Assembly (NCBI GenBank): GCA_023229945.1
Contig: JALNYH010000001.1
Coordinates: 229,880 to 293,879, forward strand
DNA length: 64,000 nucleotides
From: Arcobacteraceae bacterium
Lineage (GTDB): Bacteria; Campylobacterota; Campylobacteria; Campylobacterales; Arcobacteraceae
Direction of reading: 5' to 3'
Part shown: positions 36,732 through 44,934 of the stretch, one piece after another
Position numbering within the stretch: position 1 is the stretch's first letter
Layout: each line of letters begins with the position of its first letter
Position numbers and translations under genes: made by a program
Notes under the pieces: model-generated
Seen by the model: the letters and a program-made list of their open reading frames with translations, nothing else
The model's database searches: none
Told to the model about the DNA's origin: nothing

Positions 36732-36782
36732 AACCAGATAAATTTGGCATTCCAGAGAATGGAATACCAGCTTTAACTGGTT
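36732..36782. terminator. Bidirectional terminator between TonB receptor and folB
   Basis: Nested dyads: AACCAG/CTGGTT (36732-36737, 36777-36782) enclose TGGCATTCC/GGAATACCA (36745-36753, 36761-36769; one mismatch) and overlapping CCAG/CTGG. It lies between two converging genes. Confidence 0.7.
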
Positions 36783-36788
36783 TGTGTC

Positions 36789-37100
36789 TTAATTACTAAC
36801 ACTTACTCTCATATTTGGCAATATATCAGGTTTTGTGATTTTTATCAAAATATCTGATATATTATATTCTTGTTTTAATCCATCTATAATAGCTTTTATA
36901 GAATCTTCAAGAAGATGAAATTCACCTTTGAGCATAATATTTTGAATATCACTAGCAATTGTTGCATAATCTAGATATACACCATCAGCAAAATCATACT
37001 CACAAGAAAAGTTTATAATCACTTTTTGAGGAGTAACTCTTTCGTGTTCTAACACACCTATAATGCAATCAAATGTTAAATCTTCGATATATATTTTCAT
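36789..37100 (-). CDS. folB: Dihydroneopterin aldolase
   Basis: FolB converts dihydroneopterin to hydroxymethyl-dihydropterin and glycolaldehyde in folate synthesis. The 103-residue sequence fits: starts MKIYIEDLTFDCIIGVLEHER, as in the family (tunnelling-fold with the conserved G-x-x-x-E-R), and has DYATIASDIQNIML. It is short but complete for Campylobacterota. It follows plsY on the minus strand after a heptad-repeat spacer. The last residues contain MRVSVSN. Confidence 0.8.
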   Translation of the reverse strand: MKIYIEDLTFDCIIGVLEHERVTPQKVIINFSCEYDFADGVYLDYATIASDIQNIMLKGEFHLLEDSIKAIIDGLKQEYNISDILIKITKPDILPNMRVSVSN

Positions 37101-37114
37101 AAAAAACCTTTTTT

Positions 37115-37222
37115 AATTAATAACTAACAACTAATAATTAATAATTTAGGTATCGCTTCGCGATTATTGTTTGTGACAAAGTCACTCAATAGTTATTCGT
37201 TATTCATTGTTAGTTATTAATT
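37115..37222. repeat. Two-hairpin element with heptad arms, copy A (plsY-folB spacer)
   Basis: Left arm 37115-37146 (AATAACT, AACAACT, AATAATT, AATAATT); hairpin ATCGC-TTC-GCGAT at 37152-37164; hairpin GTGAC-AAA-GTCAC at 37173-37185; right arm 37188-37222 (AGTTATT-type units). It aligns with the reverse complement of 62812-62916. The right arm contributes the last codons and stop of plsY. Confidence 0.9.
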
Positions 37223-37842
37223 TCTATTTTCTTCTCTTCACCCTTAATAAGTCTTATAATATTTGGAATATGTTTATATACTACTATAAAAGCTATCAGG
37301 TAAAGTGGGATATTCGATTCAACTCCCAAACCATAAGCAAATATCCAAGTACCTACTATTACTCCCAAAAGACCTAAAAGTGATGAAAGTGAAGATATTT
37401 TGAGTAGTTTTGCACTTAATCCCCATACTATGCCACCTATTATTGTAGGTATTGGTATAAGAACTATTAGCACACCCAAAGCCGTAGCTACACCCTTACC
37501 ACCTTCAAGCTTCAAATAAGCACTATAGCAATGTCCCAAAAGTGCTAAAATTGCTACACCCCAAAGTGTTTCTTGACTTAAGCCCACAACCATACCAAGT
37601 ACTACTATAAGTGTCCCTTTTAGGGCATCAAGTGCCAAAGTAGCAATTCCTAGCTTTTTTGCTAAGCTAGGATTTGTTTCTTTGACAACTCTTAGAACAT
37701 TTGTAGCACCTATACTTTTGCTTCCACTAGATGTCACATCAACACCTGCAAATTGTTTTGCCAAAATCACACCAAAAGGTATAGAACCCACCAAATAAGC
37801 TACTATAAAAAATATTATATTAATGTTACCAAAAAACTCCAC
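37210..37842 (-). CDS. plsY: Acyl-phosphate glycerol-3-phosphate acyltransferase PlsY
   Basis: PlsY transfers an acyl group from acyl phosphate to glycerol-3-phosphate. A 210-residue protein with five hydrophobic segments and the family motifs AYLVGSIPFGVILAK (16-30), SKSIGATNVLR (41-51) and LEGGKGVATALG (about 112-123). The C-terminal residues EINN come from a heptad-repeat arm, suggesting the original end was altered by the element. Transcribed toward folB. Confidence 0.94.
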   Translation of the reverse strand: MEFFGNINIIFFIVAYLVGSIPFGVILAKQFAGVDVTSSGSKSIGATNVLRVVKETNPSLAKKLGIATLALDALKGTLIVVLGMVVGLSQETLWGVAILALLGHCYSAYLKLEGGKGVATALGVLIVLIPIPTIIGGIVWGLSAKLLKISSLSSLLGLLGVIVGTWIFAYGLGVESNIPLYLIAFIVVYKHIPNIIRLIKGEEKKIEINN

Positions 37843-37904
37843 TTTAATCCTTCAATTCTTTTATTAAGTCAATTTATGTGATTGTAACTAAAAATTTGTT
37901 ATAT

Positions 37905-37983
37905 TTAGATAAAGATTAGTTAAAGTAAGTAGGTTTGTAATGTTGGTAGGTAGGTTTTTACCTTTTACCTTTTACCTTTTACC
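37905..37983. repeat. Heptanucleotide arrays before nadA
   Basis: Right arm: four exact TTTTACC units (37956-37983). Left arm: TAGGT/GGTAGGT-type units at about 37925-37955. Arms partly complementary. Followed at once by the weak ribosome site of nadA. Confidence 0.75.
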
Positions 37984-38001
37984 TAACATAAAGGTTAAGC
38001 G

Positions 38002-38988
38002 TTGGATTTAAGAGAAGAGATTAAAAAATTAAAAGCAAAACTTGATGTTACAGTAGTAGCTCACTTTTATCAAAAAGATGAAGTGTTTGAGCTTGCTGAT
38101 ATTACAGGAGATAGCCTAGAGTTAGCAAAAAAAGCTTCTACTACAAATACAGAATTTATAGTATTTTGTGGTGTTGGATTTATGGGGCAAAGTGTCAAAA
38201 TAATAGCACCTCAAAAAAGAGTTTTGATGCCTAGAATTGCTTGTTGTGCGATGGCAAGAATGATAGATGTAGCGTATTTTGATGACAATTTAGCAAAACT
38301 CAATTCTTATGGTATAAGTAATGATGATATATTGCCAATTACATATATAAACTCAAGTGCGGAAGTAAAGGCGAGAGTCGGTCAAATGGGTGGAATGGTA
38401 TGTACTAGTTCAAATGCTTTTAAGATAATAGAACAAGGTTTAAAAAGTGGTAAAAAGATATTTTTTGTACCAGATCGCTGTCTGGGACAAAATTTTGCTA
38501 TAAAAATGGGATTAAAATCTTGTGTTATTGGGGATGGAACAGATCCAAAAGAATCTGATATTATATGTTATGATGGTTTTTGTTCTGTTCATCAGCTTTT
38601 TACACCTGAAGATATAGATTTTTATCGTGCAAAATATCCTGATATTATAGTAGCAGTTCATCCTGAGTGTGATATAAAAGTAGTTGCAAAAGCTGATTTT
38701 GTAGGTAGTACATCACAGCTTATTAAATTTATCAAAGAATTGCCGTTGGAACAAAAAGTAGTAGTTGGTACAGAATACAATATGGTAAATCGTCTAAGAG
38801 AGAAAAATACTTATATATTAAGCAGTACAAAGCCAGAGTGTCCTACTATGAATGAAACTACATTACAAGATTTGTATGATACATTAAAGTCTATTGAAGA
38901 TGGAAATCCAAAAAATGAGATTTTTGTAGATGCTGAAGTGGTACATTATGCTAAAATCGCTTTAGAGCGAATGTTTGAAATAAACTGA
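38002..38988 (+). CDS. nadA: Quinolinate synthase NadA
   Basis: NadA makes quinolinate from iminoaspartate and dihydroxyacetone phosphate using a 4Fe-4S cluster. Motifs: VVAHFYQKDEVFELADITGDSL (about 18-39 in part), GVGFMGQSVKIIAP, GGMVCTSSNA (about 130-139) and ECPTMNETT (about 281-289). Length 328 is normal. Start is TTG 38002, eight bases after AAGG. nadC follows nine bases later; both are in NAD synthesis. Confidence 0.95.
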   Translation: MDLREEIKKLKAKLDVTVVAHFYQKDEVFELADITGDSLELAKKASTTNTEFIVFCGVGFMGQSVKIIAPQKRVLMPRIACCAMARMIDVAYFDDNLAKLNSYGISNDDILPITYINSSAEVKARVGQMGGMVCTSSNAFKIIEQGLKSGKKIFFVPDRCLGQNFAIKMGLKSCVIGDGTDPKESDIICYDGFCSVHQLFTPEDIDFYRAKYPDIIVAVHPECDIKVVAKADFVGSTSQLIKFIKELPLEQKVVVGTEYNMVNRLREKNTYILSSTKPECPTMNETTLQDLYDTLKSIEDGNPKNEIFVDAEVVHYAKIALERMFEIN

Positions 38989-38996
38989 GGTAACAA

Positions 38997-39818
38997 ATGA
39001 TAAATATTCGGAAATTTGTAAAACAAGCTATCGTTGAAGATAATGGTAGAGGGGATTTATTTTTTGATATAGCCCCGAAGGGAAGGTTTACAGCCCGTGC
39101 TATTTGTAAAGATGAAGGAATCCTTGCTGGTGTGAAATATGCAAGAATCTTGGCAAGAACTGAAAAGTTTGATTGTAGGTTTTTAAAGCGAGATGGTGAT
39201 GAGCTAAAAAAAGGTGATATTATTGCTGAGCTTGAAGGTAAAGCTTCAATTCTCCTCAGTAGTGAAAGAACTTTTTTAAATATGCTTCAACACGCTAGCG
39301 GAATAGCTACAATGGCAAGTAAATATGCCCAGCTAATAGAAGGAACAGGTGTGGCACTACTTGATACAAGAAAAACAAGACCACAGCTTAGGGATTTTGA
39401 AAAGTATGCAAGTCGTGTTGGTGGGGCAATAAATCATAGACTTGGACTTGATGATTGTTTGATGCTCAAAGATACTCACTTAAAAACAATTCCTGATTTG
39501 AAAGAATTTGTAAAGATTGCAAGAAAAAGAATTTCTTGGGTAACAAAAATAGAAATAGAGTGCGAAACTTTTGATCAAGTTCAGCTTGCTATGGACGCTG
39601 GAGCTGATATCATAATGTGTGATAATATGAGTATTGAGGAGATAAAAGATGTGGTTTCATTTAGAAATGAAAACTATCCACACATACTCCTTGAAGCAAG
39701 TGGTAATATAAATTTAGATACAATAAAAGATTATGCAAACAGTGGTGTGGATGCAATTAGCTCAGGTTCGATAATACATCAGGCGACTTGGCTAGATTTC
39801 TCCATGAAATTCGACTGA
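38997..39818 (+). CDS. nadC: Nicotinate-nucleotide pyrophosphorylase (quinolinate phosphoribosyltransferase)
   Basis: NadC decarboxylates quinolinate to nicotinate mononucleotide with phosphoribosyl pyrophosphate. Motifs: ERTFLNMLQHASGIAT (about 89-104), LLDTRKTRPQLRDFEKYA (115-132) and GGAINHRLGLDDCLMLKDTH (138-157). Length 273 is normal. The stop codon's last base begins the first arm of a hairpin repeat (39818). Confidence 0.96.
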   Translation: MINIRKFVKQAIVEDNGRGDLFFDIAPKGRFTARAICKDEGILAGVKYARILARTEKFDCRFLKRDGDELKKGDIIAELEGKASILLSSERTFLNMLQHASGIATMASKYAQLIEGTGVALLDTRKTRPQLRDFEKYASRVGGAINHRLGLDDCLMLKDTHLKTIPDLKEFVKIARKRISWVTKIEIECETFDQVQLAMDAGADIIMCDNMSIEEIKDVVSFRNENYPHILLEASGNINLDTIKDYANSGVDAISSGSIIHQATWLDFSMKFD

Positions 39819-39943
39819 TAGATTCATACTTTTTTGCTATTTCGGCGTTGGATGAGTTTTTAAATTTTCGTCATTTACTATATGTAAACTCCTCAATTTA
39901 AAAACTCATCCGCCTTGAACTAACTAAAAAATTATGAATCTAT
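39818..39943. repeat. Variable-stem hairpin element, copy 2 (nadC-nrnA spacer)
   Basis: Outer arms ATAGATTCATA (39818-39828) and TATGAATCTAT (39933-39943) are perfect complements. Inner stem GATGAGTTTTTAAAT (39851-39865) pairs perfectly with 39896-39910, extended by GGCG/CGCC. Loop has GTCATTTACTATA and GTAAACTCCT; tail GCCTTGAACT. Confidence 0.93.
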
Positions 39944-39950
39944 GCTTTAC

Positions 39951-40072
39951 TAAAAGCTACTTTTTTGCTATTTCGGCGTTGGGTTGATTTTCAAAATTGC
40001 GTCATTTACTATATGTAAACTCCTCAATTTAAAAACCCACCCGCCTTGAACTAGCCTAAAAATTAGCTTTTA
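39951..40072. repeat. Variable-stem hairpin element, copy 3 (tandem with copy 2)
   Basis: Outer arms TAAAAGCTA (39951-39959) and TAGCTTTTA (40064-40072) are perfect complements and unrelated to those of copy 2. Inner stem TGGGTT/AACCCA (39980-39985, 40034-40039) lies in a GGCGTTGGGTT/AACCCACCCGCC stem. Loop and CTTTTTTGCTATTTCGGCG lead are the same as in copy 2. Confidence 0.9.
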
Positions 40073-40110
40073 TTTTATGATTCATGATTCACTCACAAAA
40101 AAGGAAAGAT

Positions 40111-41049
40111 TTGACAGATTCATTGGAGTTGATAAAGGCTTCTAAATATATTTTGATAGTAACTCATATAAACCCAGACCCAGATACCATAAGTTCTGCC
40201 CTTGCAATTTCCAACTTTTTAGCTGACCAAAAAATCAAACATATGGTATATAACCGTGATATCAAAAAATTCCAATCATTGAAGTTTTTAAGTAGATTTG
40301 AGAAAATTAGTGATGTGTTGCCAACATTTTATGATTTGGTGATATCTGTTGATTGTGGTGATATGAAAAGATTTGGATTTAAGCCTATGGCTGATACAAA
40401 GATTATCAATATAGACCACCATTTATCAAATGAAGATTTTGGAACAATAGATTTAGTAGAGCCAAATCGTGGTAGTACTGCCGAGATAGTATATGATTTT
40501 TTGATGGAAAACAATATCCAAATCACTAAAGAAATTGCAACTGCATTGTATGTTGGTATTTATAGTGACACTCAAGGTTTTGCTACATCAAGGACTAATA
40601 AGAAGACTTTTGATATTATTTCTCACTTAGTTGGCACTGGTGTAAATCCTGGATTTATTGCTGACGAGCTTTTGCGAAAAGATTCATTAGCAAAATACAG
40701 GATTCTTCCAAGAGTTTTAGATACATTGACCCTGCATAAGGAAGGTCGAGTAGCAACTATTTATGTAGAAGAAAGTACATTAAACGAGTGTGGTGCTAGC
40801 TTGAGAGAGTGTGAAGATGCTCTTGATATGGCATTAAACATTGGTGTTGTTGATGTTGCAATGTTTTTTCGAGTTTTAGGAAATAAAACAAGAGTATCAC
40901 TAAGAAGCAAAAATGGATATGATGTATCAGCTCTTGCTGCCAAGTTTGGTGGAGGTGGGCATAAGTTCTCTTCAGGGTGTTCTATATCAACACTCGATAT
41001 AAATGAAGCAAAAAATATGATATTAAAGGAAATTGATGAGAAGAAATAA
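40111..41049 (+). CDS. DHH-family phosphoesterase (NrnA/RecJ-like)
   Basis: A DHH/DHHA1 phosphoesterase, 312 residues from TTG 40111. Motifs: THINPDPDTISSALAI (about 20-35), VDCGD (about 89), IDHHLSNEDFG (about 110-120) and the C-terminal DHHA1 signature FGGGGHKFSSGC (near 287). Such proteins (NrnA) degrade nanoRNA or pAp, or cyclic dinucleotides. Start choice: TTG at 40111 has AAAAAAGGAAAG just before it; ATG 40084 is in the same frame but lies in the repeat edge and has no ribosome site. Confidence 0.88.
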   Translation: MTDSLELIKASKYILIVTHINPDPDTISSALAISNFLADQKIKHMVYNRDIKKFQSLKFLSRFEKISDVLPTFYDLVISVDCGDMKRFGFKPMADTKIINIDHHLSNEDFGTIDLVEPNRGSTAEIVYDFLMENNIQITKEIATALYVGIYSDTQGFATSRTNKKTFDIISHLVGTGVNPGFIADELLRKDSLAKYRILPRVLDTLTLHKEGRVATIYVEESTLNECGASLRECEDALDMALNIGVVDVAMFFRVLGNKTRVSLRSKNGYDVSALAAKFGGGGHKFSSGCSISTLDINEAKNMILKEIDEKK

Positions 41050-42409
41050 TAGCAGTATTACAGGTTATTTTATTTTATTTTTTGTTTTAGTTCTTGTAGG
41101 TGCTGTTGTATATATATATCAATCAGATACTTTTGAACAAAATAAACCAGTTGTATCCGCAGAAAAAACAATATATTGGAACTTAAGAGATAAGTTAAAT
41201 ATTAATATTTCCGATGATACAGGTATTAAATATTATAAAGTAACATATATTGATGGTGAAAATGAAACCGTATTGGGTACTAAAATATTAAATAATGGAG
41301 AAAAAAATATTGACCTCAGTTTAGATGCACCTAAGGTTGGGATGTTCTACAAAGGTCAAGATGTTAAAATTATAGTTGAAGCTACTGATATTAGTAAATG
41401 GAATTTCTTGAATGGTAATGCAATTCAGGTTACTTTAAATATTATAATTGACACACAAAGACCAATAGCAAATGCAATAGCAAATACTTATGCAATTAGT
41501 AGAGGTGGTAGTAGTGTTGCAATTGTTGAAGTAAGAGATGAAAACTTACAAGATATGTATATTACATTTAATGATAAAACTAGATTTGAATTAACGCCTT
41601 TTTATAAAGATGGCTTTTATATAGCTTTGATCGCTTGGCCTATGGATATAGAAGCTTTTGAACAAGTTTCATTAATTGCAACTGATAAAGCAAATAATAC
41701 TACAAGAACAAAAGTACCTTTGTATGTAAGAGAATACAAATATAAAACAGATAATTTAGAAATTAGTGATGATTTTATCAATAATGTTTCGACTGTTGTG
41801 TTAGAAAATTCTAGAAAAGAGATAGATGAGGATTTAATCAGAAGATTTTTACGCTCAAATATAGAACTTCGTGGTGAGAATATTAGTACTATCAAAAAAG
41901 TTACTTTAGATGCTATGGATGTAGCAAGAGTTAATAGTTTTGAAATTAGCCCTTTTAAAAGGCTTGCAAACTCTAAAACCCTTGCTGGTTATGGAGATCA
42001 AAGAAATTATTTTTATAAGGGTCAGCAAATAGATACTCAGTGGCATTTAGGTATTGACTGGGCTAGTGTAAGACAAGCTCCAATTCATACAAGTAATTCT
42101 GGTAAAATTATATATAAAGATTATTTGGGAATTTATGGAAATACTTTGATGATAGATCATGGTTTGGGACTTTCATCTTTATATGCACATTTTAGTAGTG
42201 CAATGGTAGATATTGGGCAAAGTGTAAAAGCAAATACTCATATTGCAAATACAGGTGCAACTGGTGCTGTTTTTGGGGATCATTTACATTTTGGGATACT
42301 TGTACAAGGTATCGAGGTAAATCCACTTGAATGGATGGATAGAAACTGGATACAAACTAGAATTACAGATATTATACAAAATTCTAAAAAGGTAATAGAT
42401 AGTAAATGA
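41036..42409 (+). CDS. M23-family peptidoglycan endopeptidase, membrane-anchored
   Basis: A 457-residue protein with a cytoplasmic tail, one membrane helix (about 11-28, FILFFVLVLVGAVVYIY), a beta-rich extracytoplasmic region and a C-terminal M23 (LytM) zinc peptidase domain. Metal ligands are HLGID (H337, D341) and HLHFG (about 417-421). Related proteins shape the cell by trimming cross-links (Csd family in Helicobacter). ATG 41036 follows AAGGA and overlaps the preceding gene by 14 bases; TTG 41033 is not needed. Confidence 0.88.
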   Translation: MRRNNSSITGYFILFFVLVLVGAVVYIYQSDTFEQNKPVVSAEKTIYWNLRDKLNINISDDTGIKYYKVTYIDGENETVLGTKILNNGEKNIDLSLDAPKVGMFYKGQDVKIIVEATDISKWNFLNGNAIQVTLNIIIDTQRPIANAIANTYAISRGGSSVAIVEVRDENLQDMYITFNDKTRFELTPFYKDGFYIALIAWPMDIEAFEQVSLIATDKANNTTRTKVPLYVREYKYKTDNLEISDDFINNVSTVVLENSRKEIDEDLIRRFLRSNIELRGENISTIKKVTLDAMDVARVNSFEISPFKRLANSKTLAGYGDQRNYFYKGQQIDTQWHLGIDWASVRQAPIHTSNSGKIIYKDYLGIYGNTLMIDHGLGLSSLYAHFSSAMVDIGQSVKANTHIANTGATGAVFGDHLHFGILVQGIEVNPLEWMDRNWIQTRITDIIQNSKKVIDSK

Positions 42410-43302
42410 AACAAAGAACTATAAAAAAACCAATAGATATAGTAGGAATTGGACTTCATAAAGGAGTTCCTGTCAATATGAGGCTAGAGCCATTAGAGAG
42501 TAATATGGGGATAGTTTTTTATAGAAAAGATGAAGGTGTGACTATCCCTTTGACTCCTGAAAATGTAATAGATACTAAAATGGCAACAGTAATTGGCAAA
42601 AATGGTGTCAAAATTTCTACTATAGAACATCTTTTGTCTGCTATTTATGCTTATGGAATTGATAATCTTAGAATTATATTAGATAATGATGAAGTACCAG
42701 TTCTTGATGGAAGCAGTAGTGGATATTGTATGCTTATTGACGAAGTTGGTATTGCTGAGCTTGAAAGCTCAAAAAAAGTTATGATTATCAAAAAAGAGAT
42801 AACCGTAGAAGATAAAGGTAAGTTTGTTACTATTAAGCCATCAGGTAATATTATATTTGATTTTGCAATAAAATTTGACCATCCTGTAATTGGTGAGCAA
42901 AAATATCATTTTGATTATAGTTTAAAAGAGTACAAAGAAAATATTTCGAGAGCTAGAACATTTGGATTTTTGCATGAAGTACAATACTTACGAAGTATCG
43001 GGCTAGCACTTGGTGGTAGCTTGGAAAATGCTGTTGTTTTGGATGAAAATAAAATCTTAAATCCTGAAGGATTGAGATATGAAGATGAATTTGTAAGACA
43101 TAAAATTCTAGACGCTATAGGTGATTTGTCATTACTTGGGTACACTGTGGTAGGACATTATAACGCTATGGCTGGAAGTCATCATCTAAATCATTTACTT
43201 ACAAAAAAAGTGTTAGAATCAGCCGAGAATTACGAAATAGTTGATTTGGAAGTTGCAATTGCTCATCAAGAGATGTTTGAGGTTGCGTATGCAAGAAGTT
43301 GA
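42406..43302 (+). CDS. lpxC: UDP-3-O-acyl-N-acetylglucosamine deacetylase LpxC
   Basis: Catalyses the first committed step of lipid A synthesis with zinc. Motifs: IGLHKGVPVNMRLEP (15-29), HLLSAIYAYGIDNLRI (near 75), RARTFGFL, DEFVRHKILDAIGDLSLLG (about 225-243) and GSHHLNH (about 255). Length 298 is normal. It overlaps the M23 peptidase gene by four bases (ATGA) and the next gene by 14. Confidence 0.96.
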   Translation: MKQRTIKKPIDIVGIGLHKGVPVNMRLEPLESNMGIVFYRKDEGVTIPLTPENVIDTKMATVIGKNGVKISTIEHLLSAIYAYGIDNLRIILDNDEVPVLDGSSSGYCMLIDEVGIAELESSKKVMIIKKEITVEDKGKFVTIKPSGNIIFDFAIKFDHPVIGEQKYHFDYSLKEYKENISRARTFGFLHEVQYLRSIGLALGGSLENAVVLDENKILNPEGLRYEDEFVRHKILDAIGDLSLLGYTVVGHYNAMAGSHHLNHLLTKKVLESAENYEIVDLEVAIAHQEMFEVAYARS

Positions 43303-43744
43303 AGTAGTTGTAGTTTCTATTGCAAACCCTCTTTTAGTAGGTGTTTATGAAAACGATACTTTGATTCAAACTTTTTCTAATGATGGTAAAACTAGTGATA
43401 TATTACCACAGCTTTTTGATGAAATATCAAAACAATATCATATCAAGTCATTACTTTATGTAAATGGTCCTGGAAGCTATATGTCTATAAAGGTTAGTTA
43501 TATATTTTTAAAAACAATTTCTATTGTAAACAATATTCCATTAATTGCTATCAATGGCTTTGAATTAAATCAAAATTCACCTATAAAAGCTATTGGGAAA
43601 AAGTATTTTATGCAAAAAGATGATAAGATTATACTATCAGATTTGAATGATTCGGTAATTAAAGATTTTGAATTACCTCAGTATTTACAAAATTTAAAGA
43701 GAAGTTTGGATAATCTTCCAAACTATGTTTTGCCTGCAGTTTAG
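43289..43744 (+). CDS. tsaB: TsaB-like tRNA threonylcarbamoyl-adenosine modification protein (short form)
   Basis: A 151-residue protein with the beginning of the TsaB/YeaZ fold (VVVVSIANPLLVGVYEND) and LLYVNGPGSYMSIKVSYIFLKT, which matches the conserved GPGSFTGLR region in altered form. TsaB partners TsaD in t6A synthesis. It is much shorter than usual TsaB (about 220), lacking the C-terminal domain, as seen in some Campylobacterota. Start ATG 43289 is inside the lpxC end (14-base overlap) with GAGG ahead; starts further upstream would lie deep in lpxC. Confidence 0.7.
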   Translation: MQEVEVVVVSIANPLLVGVYENDTLIQTFSNDGKTSDILPQLFDEISKQYHIKSLLYVNGPGSYMSIKVSYIFLKTISIVNNIPLIAINGFELNQNSPIKAIGKKYFMQKDDKIILSDLNDSVIKDFELPQYLQNLKRSLDNLPNYVLPAV

Positions 43745-43791
43745 AAATAGTTTTTTCTAAGTTGTTTGAGCAATAATCAAAAAGGAGAAAA

Positions 43792-44676
43792 GTGTTAAAA
43801 GTTAGTGTTCCAGCAACAAGTGCAAATCTAGGGCCTGGATTTGATACATTGGGTGTTGCTTTAAGTTTGAAAAACTCAGTTGTAATAAAGCCTTCAAAAT
43901 TTCATAGTGTTTCTTTAAGAGGTGAGGGTGCTAATAATCCTGTTTTAAAAGATAACAATATGTTTATCTCAATTTTTAATGATTTTTATAATAACCTTAC
44001 TACAAAAGGGCAACATTATAGATTTGAGTTTTTAAATGAGATTCCAATTTCAAGAGGTCTTGGAAGCTCATCTGCTGTTATAGTAAGTGCAATAGCATCA
44101 GCTTACGCATGTGCTGGAATAAAGCTAAATAAACAAAAACTCCTTAATCTAGCTCTTGCATACGAATCTCATCCTGACAATATCACACCAGCTGTAATGG
44201 GTGGATTTGATGTTGCTATATTAAAAGACAATGAAGTGCGTTTTATAAAAAAAGAGATGCCAAATTCTTTAAGTGCTGTAGTTGTAATCCCAAATCGTCC
44301 CATTTCAACGGCAAGTTCTAGAAAAGTACTTCCATATAAATACTCAAAAGAAGATACAGTATTTAATCTTTCTCACTCATCACTTTTGACAGCTGCTTTT
44401 ATGGGTGAAAAGTGGGAAGTTTTAAGAGAAGCATCACTTGATAGAATGCATCAATATTTTAGGATGAAACAAATGCCAGAGCTTTTTGATGTACAAAAAG
44501 TCGCATTAAAAAGTGGGGCGTTAATGAGTACATTATCTGGAAGTGGCTCAACATTTTTTAATATGTGCTATGCAAATGAAGCAAAAAGACTAAGTGGTAT
44601 TCTCTCAAAAGAGTTTACAAGATTTCAAGTACTAACCTTAGAATTTGATAATAATGGCATAGTGATAGAAAATTAA
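43792..44676 (+). CDS. thrB: Homoserine kinase
   Basis: A GHMP kinase that phosphorylates homoserine before threonine synthase. It starts VSVPATSANLGPGFDTLG (4-21), has the ATP loop PISRGLGSSSAVIVSA (about 84-99) and ends with SGSGSTFF. Length 294 is normal. The start is GTG 43792 after AAAAGGAGAAAA. thrC is elsewhere in the window, at 17547. Confidence 0.95.
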   Translation: MLKVSVPATSANLGPGFDTLGVALSLKNSVVIKPSKFHSVSLRGEGANNPVLKDNNMFISIFNDFYNNLTTKGQHYRFEFLNEIPISRGLGSSSAVIVSAIASAYACAGIKLNKQKLLNLALAYESHPDNITPAVMGGFDVAILKDNEVRFIKKEMPNSLSAVVVIPNRPISTASSRKVLPYKYSKEDTVFNLSHSSLLTAAFMGEKWEVLREASLDRMHQYFRMKQMPELFDVQKVALKSGALMSTLSGSGSTFFNMCYANEAKRLSGILSKEFTRFQVLTLEFDNNGIVIEN

Positions 44677-44694
44677 GTTTATTTTGGATAAAAT

Positions 44695-44934
44695 GTGCAA
44701 CAAATAAGAATGTGTATAGTATGTAGAAACAGATTTGAGCAAAAGATGCTCTTAAGGCTACAATGTTTTGAACAATCATTGGTTTTATTTACAGGTACAA
44801 AAAGAAGTTTTTACATCTGCAAAGAGTGTATAGGCGAAGATTTGAAAAAGCTAGAAAAACAGTTCGCAAGAGTTTGTAAAGGCAGGGTTAAAAACCTACA
44901 AGAAATTATATCACGGAGTAGTAGTGTATGTTAG
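44695..44934 (+). CDS. YlxR-like (DUF448) RNA-binding protein
   Basis: A 79-residue protein beginning IRMCIVCRNRFEQKMLLRL, the zinc-ribbon-like start of the YlxR/DUF448 family, then RSFYICKECIGEDLKK with a second cysteine pair. The family is found just before infB, as here, and is linked to RNA binding and RNase P. Start is GTG 44695 with TTTTGGATAAAAT ahead. The end overlaps infB by seven bases. Confidence 0.85.
   Translation: MQQIRMCIVCRNRFEQKMLLRLQCFEQSLVLFTGTKRSFYICKECIGEDLKKLEKQFARVCKGRVKNLQEIISRSSSVC

Noticed and set aside
40084..40110. ATG 40084 as the start of the DHH gene
   Set aside because: It lies at the edge of the hairpin repeat without a ribosome site; TTG 40111 has AAAGGAAAG directly ahead and begins where family members begin.
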